7,021 nt of DNA from the NCBI GenBank assembly GCA_905200565.1, contig CAJKKX010000118.1:1-7021 (forward strand), given 5' to 3'. A model generated the notes under the pieces. That model made no database searches. It was not told the origin of the DNA and was given only the letters and a program-made list of their open reading frames with translations. Positions 1-6,300 of this stretch are shown here, piece by piece. Numbering within the stretch: position 1 is the first letter of the stretch; each line of letters starts with the position of its first letter. A program made the position numbers and the translations under genes. Origin of the DNA: an uncultured Lachnospiraceae bacterium. GTDB taxonomy: Bacteria; Bacillota_A; Clostridia; Lachnospirales; Lachnospiraceae.

Positions 1-369
1 CGCCGCCTCCATCATATAGTCCAGCCCTTTGATTCCACAGACATTCACAATCTCATGCGGGTCTGCGATAATCGTCGTTCCTCCGTGGGGAACTAAAAGC
101 CTCCCCAGCTCCTCCGGGCAGAGATATGAGGACTCAATATGGATATGGCTGTCGATAAAACCCGGAACCGCATAGCGCCCCTGCGCATCAATCTCCGTCT
201 CGCCGTGATATTTTCCTACGCCTGCAATCTGCCCGTCGCAGAGTGCGATATCGCCCTCTGTAAATTTCCCGGAAAACACATCCAGCACCTTACAGTTTTT
301 AATGACCGTATCCGCAGGAATTTCCCCTGAAGCGGTCTGAATCAATTTTCTAAGCATTTCTTTTTCCAT
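1..369 (-). CDS. ade: Adenine deaminase, N-terminal part (gene continues past the window start)
   Basis: Adenine deaminase hydrolyses adenine to hypoxanthine and ammonia in the cytoplasm, as part of purine salvage. Only the first 123 residues are visible; family members are usually about 570-600 residues. The fragment shows the small beta domain found at the start of amidohydrolases, then the metal-binding HxH (His75, His77) in the segment FIDSHIHIESS. Next come PHGGTT (94-99) and ADPHEIVNV (102-110), which closely match the corresponding block of E. coli Ade (FIDAHLHIESS, then CDPHEIVNV). The start at 369 is supported by a GGAGGAG sequence about 7 bases upstream. It begins 16 bases after the stop of the upstream amidohydrolase gene, so the two are almost certainly one transcript. 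All motifs expected in this part are intact, so the enzyme is probably active. The bridging Glu, the later His and Asp ligands and the C-terminal domain lie outside the window and cannot be checked. Confidence 0.9.
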   Translation of the reverse strand, partial: MEKEMLRKLIQTASGEIPADTVIKNCKVLDVFSGKFTEGDIALCDGQIAGVGKYHGETEIDAQGRYAVPGFIDSHIHIESSYLCPEELGRLLVPHGGTTIIADPHEIVNVCGIKGLDYMMEAA

Positions 370-385
370 CGTCTCTCTCCTCCGC

Positions 386-2167
386 TTACGCCTCTTTTAA
401 ATCTAATACCGGGTCAAAAGTAGTCAGCGCCAGATAGTCTACCGGGCCCACGTCCGTAATCGCATAATCCGGAATCGCCGTAATCGGCAGGAAGAACATA
501 TACATCATCGGATTCGGCAAATCGGAACCCAGCGCACGCGCCGCAGCGTCAATTCTCTTCTCCTGCTCCGCTACCTCTTCCGGCTCGCAGTCGCTTACAA
601 TGCCTCCAATTGGCAGCGGAAGAAACTCTACAATCTCTCCGTCTGCGACTACGACCTGGCCGCCGCCCTGCTCGATCAGGTAGTTGGCCGCAATCGACAT
701 ATCTTCTGCATTTACCCCCATAACCACCAGATTGTTATCATCCGGTGCTGCGGAAGACGCCATTGCACCTTTCTTTAACTTCCAGCCGGAACAGAACGCC
801 AGAGATTTATTTCCGTTTCTGCCGAAACGCTCCAGCACGGAAACCATCGCTACATCCTGCTCTGCATCCGACAAAACGATACCATTTTCAACCTTCAGAA
901 CCACATCTCTTCTCTTGCGGACGAAAGGCCCTTTGACATCCATTGCCAACACGGTAGCTTCCCCGTTTGAGATGGATACCTTATATTCAAAATCGGCCTT
1001 TGTTGTCTTTTTGCATTTCAGCGCGCCTTTCAGCACAGAACTTCTTTCCGGCGCTTTCAGCTCATAGGACAGATGATCATTTTCTGCGACCATCTTCCCG
1101 TTTGTCATGACCTTCGCAATCTTAAATTCATTCAAATCATCAACAAATAAAATATCCGCAATACGTCCCGGACAGATCGAGCCGACCAGATGGTCGATGC
1201 GGTATGCCTCGGCGCTGTTAATCGTTGCCATCTGAATCGCCGTCATGGGCTCCACGCCTGCTTTCATCGCCAGCCGCACGACATGGTCAAGATGCCCTTT
1301 GCTCAGAATATCGGTCGCTGTGACATCATCCGTACAGAAACTTACACGGCGGGCAAACGCCGGATTTACCTCGGTAACCGCACGGATATTTTCTTCCAGA
1401 AAATGTGTCACGCAGGACTCACGGATCAGCATATACATCCCTTTGCGCATCTTTTCTACCACTTCTTCATGGTCATAGCTCTCATGGTCAAGACGCACGC
1501 CCGCACACAGATAACCATTCAGGTCATTCCCCCTTGCCATCGGGGCGCACCCGAACACCGGAAGGCGGTTCTGAAATGCTTCGGAGATAGCGCCAAGTGT
1601 ATCTTCATCCTCTTCCTGGATAAATTCACGCACCGTTTCCCATACGCCAAAACACTCCGGCCACTTCTGTACCTCGGCGTGTACCTCTTTGTTGAAATTA
1701 AAGGCAATCGTAGACTGGGGAATGGTATAAGGCGTCTTATACGGCGCGCCCCAGAACACTTTGAGCGGGCTTTTCTTCACCTCGTCCATCACTTCGCGCA
1801 GCCCTTCCAGGCCGGAAACCGAAATATACTCGTCAAGCCCGGAAATCATGCTGGTCGTTCCGTGAGGCACGACAGCCTTCGCATAGCTGGTAATGCTGAG
1901 CTTACTGCACTCGCTGTGGATATGCCCGTCAATCATACCCGGCACGAGATACCTGCCGCCCGCATCAATAATTTCTGTTTCCGGCCCGATATATGCCTCC
2001 ACATCTCCCACAGCCGCAATCATGTCATTATAAACCGCCACATCCGCAGGATAAATCTCACTTGACATGACATTAACGAGCTGCCCGCCGCGAATCACCT
2101 TATGCGCCGGAACTGACGCTCTGCCCGCACGGATTCTCTCTTTTAAATCAGATACACTTCTTTCCAT
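386..2167 (-). CDS. Adenine-deaminase-like amidohydrolase, divergent paralogue with altered active-site motifs
   Basis: This complete protein has 593 residues, close to E. coli Ade (588), and shows the same domain order: N-terminal beta domain (about 20-75), metal-dependent amidohydrolase barrel (about 76-365) and the adenine deaminase C-terminal domain (about 415-590). The HxH pair is kept (His82, His84), as are Glu177 (in GVWETV, equivalent to GLAEMM in Ade), His228 (in LDHES) and the TDD segment (280-282). Several positions differ from true Ade. ADPHE is replaced by SGLDE (109-113), the His of DGHxP is Cys207 in FGCAP, and the C-terminal SHDSHN becomes APDDNN (474-479). It therefore probably deaminates or hydrolyses a different substrate, or supports its neighbour without being a standard adenine deaminase; this is inference. 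An AGGAG ribosome binding site lies about 8 bases before the ATG. It is the first gene of an operon whose second gene is a canonical Ade, with a 16-base gap. A 259-base divergent control region precedes it. Family membership is sure; the reaction is not. Confidence 0.88.
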   Translation of the reverse strand: MERSVSDLKERIRAGRASVPAHKVIRGGQLVNVMSSEIYPADVAVYNDMIAAVGDVEAYIGPETEIIDAGGRYLVPGMIDGHIHSECSKLSITSYAKAVVPHGTTSMISGLDEYISVSGLEGLREVMDEVKKSPLKVFWGAPYKTPYTIPQSTIAFNFNKEVHAEVQKWPECFGVWETVREFIQEEDEDTLGAISEAFQNRLPVFGCAPMARGNDLNGYLCAGVRLDHESYDHEEVVEKMRKGMYMLIRESCVTHFLEENIRAVTEVNPAFARRVSFCTDDVTATDILSKGHLDHVVRLAMKAGVEPMTAIQMATINSAEAYRIDHLVGSICPGRIADILFVDDLNEFKIAKVMTNGKMVAENDHLSYELKAPERSSVLKGALKCKKTTKADFEYKVSISNGEATVLAMDVKGPFVRKRRDVVLKVENGIVLSDAEQDVAMVSVLERFGRNGNKSLAFCSGWKLKKGAMASSAAPDDNNLVVMGVNAEDMSIAANYLIEQGGGQVVVADGEIVEFLPLPIGGIVSDCEPEEVAEQEKRIDAAARALGSDLPNPMMYMFFLPITAIPDYAITDVGPVDYLALTTFDPVLDLKEA

Positions 2168-2224
2168 GAGTCCTTCTCCTTTTCCTATACAGTCTCAGAT
2201 AAAAAAGAAAGATATATCCTGGAT

Positions 2225-2247
2225 GCAGGAAATCCTGCTCACAGCAG
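2225..2247 (-). promoter_or_regulatory. Overlapping, mutually exclusive hairpins in the amidohydrolase operon leader
   Basis: GCAGGA and TCCTGC flank two bases at 2225-2238, and CTGC and GCAG flank five bases at 2235-2247. The two stems share 2235-2238, so only one can form at a time. In the minus-strand transcript they lie about 60-80 bases before the start codon, and a run of six T (2206 to 2201) follows about 20 bases later. This is compatible with a leader switch, but the stems are short and no ligand-binding core is recognised. Confidence 0.25.
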
Positions 2248-2288
2248 ATCAGGTTTCCCGTCCCAAAACATATCTTAATAGAATTTTG

Positions 2289-2302
2289 ATCGTATAAACG
2301 AT
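2289..2302. repeat. Short palindrome ATCGT-N4-ACGAT, possible operator
   Basis: Perfect five-base inverted arms surround a four-base centre (ATAA on the plus strand). It lies just upstream of the plus-strand candidate -35 and about 15-30 bases downstream of the minus-strand candidate start. That is a sensible position for a repressor or activator site. A palindrome this short can occur by chance in AT-rich DNA, so confidence is low. Confidence 0.25.
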
Positions 2303-2303
2303 A

Positions 2304-2332
2304 TTCAATTTTTCTTAAATACAGCTTATACT
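2304..2332 (+). promoter_or_regulatory. Candidate promoter for the lipoprotein gene
   Basis: TATACT (2327-2332) is a good -10 element. At 17 bases spacing it is preceded by TTCAAT (2304-2309), a weak -35. Transcription would begin near 2339 and run through the inverted repeat at 2351-2381 before reaching the ATG at 2427. The weak -35 would fit a promoter that needs an activator, but this is inference. The gene it serves is truncated, so the promoter may now be a relic. Confidence 0.35.
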
Positions 2333-2351
2333 TTTGCGTAAAAATTGTCAA
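2325..2351 (-). promoter_or_regulatory. Candidate promoter for the amidohydrolase operon
   Basis: On the minus strand a perfect -35 hexamer TTGACA (2351 to 2346) is followed by TATAAG (2330 to 2325), a good -10 match. The spacer is 15 bases, shorter than the usual 16-18, which lowers confidence. Transcription would start near 2318, leaving a leader of about 150 bases before the ATG at 2167. The -10 overlaps the candidate plus-strand -10, so the two promoters may compete. Confidence 0.4.
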
Positions 2352-2381
2352 GGAAAATTGGGACTTTTCACCATTTTTCCT
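2351..2381. repeat. Imperfect inverted repeat with 11-base arms in the divergent control region
   Basis: AGGAAAATTGG (2351-2361) pairs with CCATTTTTCCT (2371-2381) at ten of eleven positions, with one T-T mismatch and a nine-base loop. It abuts the candidate minus-strand -35 and lies about 12-42 bases downstream of the candidate plus-strand start. It could be a regulator-binding site acting on both promoters, or an RNA hairpin in the lipoprotein leader. No clean run of T follows the stem on either strand, so it does not look like a standard terminator. Confidence 0.45.
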
Positions 2382-2426
2382 CTTTGCGCATAACCTATAG
2401 CAGAACTTTTTATAAGGGAGATTTCG

Positions 2427-2651
2427 ATGAGAGGAAAAAGTATTCTGTACTCCTGCGCATTCGCACTCACCGCACTTCTGGTGACCGGATGCCAGGGAGC
2501 CAAAAAGGACTCCAACGAACTGACAAAAGTAACACTCAATGAAGTGGCGCACTCCATTTTTTATGCCCCCCAGTATGTAGCGATTGAGGAAGGCTATTTT
2601 GAAGAAGCCGGCATTGATCTGAACCTTGTAACCGGATTTGGCGCTGTATAG
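2427..2651 (+). pseudogene. Truncated ABC-transporter substrate-binding lipoprotein (NMT1/THI5-like), first 74 codons only
   Basis: The reading frame opens with a lipoprotein signal peptide: Lys4 and a hydrophobic stretch of about 15 residues, ending in the lipobox VTGC with Cys22 as the expected lipidation site. The mature part begins with VTLNEVAHSIFYAPQY, then AIEEGYFEEAGIDL and VTGFGA. This is the first conserved block of NMT1/THI5-like binding proteins, which capture small nitrogenous or sulfonate ligands for ABC uptake. Such proteins are usually about 310-340 residues. Here TAG follows residue 74, and neither of the other two forward frames of the 67 bases before the convergent tetR stop continues the family. 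An AGGGAG ribosome binding site sits six bases before the ATG, so the start is sound. The gene is read as a 3'-truncated remnant. A functional short lipoprotein is possible but less likely. The ligand cannot be told from this fragment. Confidence 0.8.
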
Positions 2652-2667
2652 AAAGTACAAATGCGCC
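2640..2667. repeat. Inverted repeat at the broken end of the lipoprotein gene
   Basis: GGCGC (2640-2644) plus TGTA (2645-2648) can pair with TACA (2656-2659) plus GCGCC (2663-2667), with a three-base bulge and the lipoprotein stop codon in the loop. On the plus strand a T-rich stretch starts about five bases later, so it could act as a weak terminator between two convergent genes. On the minus strand no T run follows. It also sits exactly where the binding-protein homology ends, so it may mark the recombination joint. Confidence 0.25.
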
Positions 2668-2718
2668 GATACTTTTCTTTCACATCCATCCGGGCAGTCC
2701 TGTTTTCAGATCTCCTTC

Positions 2719-3354
2719 TTATGCCATTCCCCCCAGAATCCGCACGACGCTCTCATAAACAAACGCTTTCATGCGTTCCATATCCATATCCTCCGTGCAG
2801 TCCCCGCGCTCCAGATACATACAAAATCCCATGCACTGTGTCAAAAGGGTATTGGTCATCAGAAATTCCGGTATCTCCTGTGCCAGTCCTTCCTTTTTCG
2901 CCTGAACGAACATATGCGACACGACCCGTTTTATCCGGTTTCCTTCTGTCAGCATGGCATGTTTCTTCCCGTCGCATTTATTTTCGGCACACGCACCCAG
3001 CACATAGTAACACAGATACTGGAGAAGAACTCTTCTCTTAGAATAGTTCTTCTCAATATCATCCAGAACCGCATAAACCTGCTTCCGAAAGCTGTCCTGC
3101 TTTAGCGCCTCTTCCGTCATGCGGCAGATTCCTCTGTGAAGCTGATAGAAGATCGCTTTTCCAAGCAGCTCCTCCTTCGTACTGAAATACTCATATGCCG
3201 TTCCCTTTCCGATTCCCGCCCTCTGTGTGATCTCGGAAATCTTCATGCGGTAAATATCCCGCCCCTCTTCGAGCAATTCATTTACCGCCTCGTACATGGC
3301 CAGCACTTTCGGTGAGGAGAGCTGAAGAACACGCTCGATTCCTGCATCATCCAT
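2719..3354 (-). CDS. TetR-family transcriptional regulator, probable controller of the adjacent RND pump
   Basis: The 211-residue protein has the usual TetR size and layout. A helical lead-in (about 14-36) is followed by a helix-turn-helix (about 37-61) reading KISEITQRAGIGKGTAYEYF, then KEEL, the standard TetR DNA-binding signature. The remaining 150 residues are helical and would form the ligand-binding and dimerisation domain. They contain several Cys (77, 115, 122, 127, 174, 178, 186), but no recognised sensor motif. The start codon lies one base after the RND stop codon, with an AGGAGG ribosome binding site inside the end of the RND gene, so translation is probably coupled. TetR proteins next to efflux genes usually repress their own operon until a pump substrate binds; here the operator would be upstream of the pump gene, outside the window. 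The effector is unknown. The class is sure; the target is inferred. Confidence 0.92.
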   Translation of the reverse strand: MDDAGIERVLQLSSPKVLAMYEAVNELLEEGRDIYRMKISEITQRAGIGKGTAYEYFSTKEELLGKAIFYQLHRGICRMTEEALKQDSFRKQVYAVLDDIEKNYSKRRVLLQYLCYYVLGACAENKCDGKKHAMLTEGNRIKRVVSHMFVQAKKEGLAQEIPEFLMTNTLLTQCMGFCMYLERGDCTEDMDMERMKAFVYESVVRILGGMA

Positions 3355-3355
3355 T

Positions 3356-6300
3356 TTAAATCTCCTCCTCTGTGATATCCTTCTTTCTGTTCACCAGATC
3401 ATAAATACACGGAACGACCAGAAGCGTCAGCAGGGTTCCATAGAGCAGTCCGCCCACGGTTACAATTGCCATCGGCTGAACCATATCCGCTCCCATACCT
3501 ACGCCGAGCGCCATCGTGCTCAGACCAAGAATCGTCGTCAGCGCAGTCATCAGAATCGGGCGCAGTCTCGTTCTTCCTGATTCGATGATGGCTTCCCTCT
3601 TTTCCATACCGCCCCGCCGGAGCTGATTGATATAATCCACCAGAACGATTCCATTGTTTACGATAATTCCAGAAAGCATGACAAATCCAATCATGGCGAT
3701 GATGCTCACCGGCCTGCCCGTCAGCCACAATCCCAGAAATCCGCCCGTAAAGGCCAGAGGAATTGTAAACATGATGATAAACGGCGAGAGCAGGGACTGG
3801 AACTGCGCCACCATAATAAGATAGATCAGAATAACCGCCAGACCCAGCATCTTTAAAAGCTCCGTCATAGATTCCTGAATCCTCTCGTTTTCCCCGGACA
3901 TCTCAAAGCTATAGCCTTTCGGAAACTCAAGCTTGCCAAGCTTCTTTTCCACTTCTCCCGCTACCAGACCAATGTTGTGCCCGGCGTCTACCCCGGCAGT
4001 AACCGTGACATACCTCGTCTGCGCTTCCCGGTTGATGGAAGAAAATCCCTCGGAATCTTCAAATTTTACAAGCCTGTCAAGCGGTACATCCACGGCATTT
4101 CCGTCCTTGTCTTTTCCCTCGATGGAAAGCTTCCTGATATCCGCCCTGGTCAGAGTGGTATCCTCCGCATTGACGATCATGACGGGATAATCTCTGGATT
4201 CCGTAGAAAGGGTGGTGGTACTCCTCGCCTCTGCCAGCTTTTCCTGTAAAAACCTGTAAATCTGGGCCGTCGTAAGCTGATATTCCATCGCCTGATCCTT
4301 ATCCACGATCATACGCAGCTCCTGCGTCTTTTCCTCAATGCCGTCCGATACCTCCTGCGTACCTTCTACCTGCCCGACCAGCTCCGCCGCCTGCTCCGCC
4401 AGCGTCTTTAAGGTATCCAGATCTCTTCCTTTGATCTTAACCGAAATTCCGCTTCCGCCAAGTGCAGACATATCCATGCTGGAGGTTTCCACATCCAGGG
4501 CGCAATCCAGATCCTCCGTCCTTCTGACAATCTCCGCTGCCAGCTCCTGATTGTCAAGCTCCTTATCCTCTTTTAAAATGAGATACATGGAAATCTGATT
4601 CTCATGACTGCCTCCCATCATCCCCATAACGCCTGACCCCTGCGACATAGCGCCAATTTCCGCCACATCCGGAATCTTAAGAAGCCTTTCGATTACCTCA
4701 TCGGATATCTTCGCCGCCTCCTCAAGCGTTGCCGTTTCCTCCGGCATCGTCAGGGTAAGGCTCATCTGCGTACTTTCCATCTCCGGCATAAATTCCGTAC
4801 CTTTTGAAACAGACAGTACCGCGCTGATCAGAAGAACCGCCACAGCGCCGAGCAAAGTAGGCGCACGATGCTTCAAAACAAACCCCAGCGCCTTTGCATA
4901 CCCGTTCTGCAAACCTTCAAATACACGGCTGCCCTTCTGCGCCGTTTTTTTCAGGAGTCCCGCTCCCATCATAGGAACTACCGTCAGCGCCACCGCAAGG
5001 CTGGCCAGCAGCGAATAGGCAATGGTCAGTCCCATATCCACAAAAAGCTGCCTTGTAATCCCTTCCGTAAACACGATCGGAAGAAAGACGCAGACTGTCG
5101 TGAGCGTAGAGGCCGCAATCGCTCCCGCTACCTGGCGCGCTCCTTCCACAGCCGCTTTCTTCACCGGCATCCCCTGGCTCCGCAGACGATAAATATTTTC
5201 AATCACCACGATCGAATTATCCACCAACATACCAATGCCAAGCGCCAGACCCGACAGGGAAATAATATTTATATTGATTCCCGAAAAATACATCAGAACA
5301 ATCGCTGCCAGAATGCTGATCGGAATCGAACATGCAATCACGACCGTCGGACGTACGCTCTTTAAAAACAGAAGCAGAATCAAAACTGCCAGAACTGCTC
5401 CGGAAATCATATTTTGAAGAACGGAATTTACTACCATATCAATGTAAATTCCCTGATCCATCAGAACAACAAAATGGGCGTCCGCAGATCCTTCCTCCAG
5501 CTCGGCGAACTTCTTTTGAATCTTATCCGAGACTTCGCCTGTCGAATAACCGGACTGCTTCTGCATGGAAAACATCACGCCCGCATGGCCGTTCACCTTT
5601 GCGTAGACTTCAGAACGGTTATCCGTCACCACGACGTCCGCCACATCCGACAGATAGACAGGCTCTACGCCGTCCATATGTAAATCCAAGAGCATCAGAT
5701 TTTCCAGCTCTTGTGTATCCGCAAGCTTATCTCCGACACGGACCAGATAATCGACCCCCTCCTCAGTCACATATCCTGCCGGCATGGTGAAATTCTGTGC
5801 AGTCAGCATATTTTTAATCATGTCCCCGGTAAGAATTCCTTCCAGGTCTGCCTTTTCATATGCCGCGTCCTTCTGTCCGTCAAACTCGCTCCTGGCCGCG
5901 TCAAGCTGGCTTTCTCCAGCGGCAATCTGCGCTTTTTGCGACGCGATTTCAATGGTCGCGCTGATTTTCTTCTGATTCAGCTCCGCGAGGGTTGCCGCCA
6001 TAGACGTCTTCCCGGACGCAATCTGATTCTTTGCATCGGTAAGCTGCTTTTTCGCTTCCTGAAGCTGCGGCTTCCCTTCCTTCAACTGCTTTTTCCCGGC
6101 GGCAATCTGCTTCTTTCCGGATGCAATCGTCTTTTTTTGTTTGGGGATGTCATCAACTGCCGCCTGGAGCTGCGCTACCTGAGTCTCCAACTGGGTTTTC
6201 TGGGCAATCATTTCCGCTTTCTTGCTGTTAATCTTCTGCTGAATTCCGGCATAGCTTCCACTGGTGTCCACCCCCGCCGCCTTCAGAGGTTCCAGAACTG

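Larger units (their letters stand above)
2168..2426. promoter_or_regulatory. AT-rich divergent intergenic region between the amidohydrolase operon and the lipoprotein gene
   Basis: These 259 bases separate two divergently transcribed genes and hold no convincing coding sequence. They are visibly richer in A and T than the genes on either side. Candidate promoters in both directions lie in the middle (2304-2351), with several inverted repeats around them. If the candidate minus-strand promoter is right, the amidohydrolase operon has an untranslated leader of about 150 bases. The candidate plus-strand promoter would give the lipoprotein gene a leader of about 88 bases. No purine, TPP or other familiar riboswitch core was recognised by eye. 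Confidence 0.7.

Noticed and set aside
1190..2065. Open frame of 291 codons on the plus strand inside the amidohydrolase gene
   Set aside because: It lies wholly antisense to a well-supported gene. Its product is rich in His, Arg and Cys without recognisable motifs, as expected of an antisense shadow.
2193..2254. TPP-riboswitch-like words in the minus-strand leader: ACCTGATCTG (2254-2245) and CTGAGA (2198-2193)
   Set aside because: In a TPP riboswitch CTGAGA comes before the ACCTGATCTG part and the latter is followed by GGATAATGCCAGCG or similar. Here the order is reversed and the following bases differ, so this is probably coincidence.
2148..2660. Open frame of 170 codons on the minus strand across the intergenic region and antisense to the lipoprotein
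   Set aside because: It overlaps the start of the amidohydrolase gene. The product is full of Cys, Lys, Tyr and Phe with no domain, and the frame simply reads AT-rich control DNA.
2652..2718. Possible frameshifted continuation of the lipoprotein gene
   Set aside because: The two other forward frames give no NMT1-like continuation (the usual lead into a DKVMTALLSG-type block is absent), so truncation fits better than a simple frameshift.
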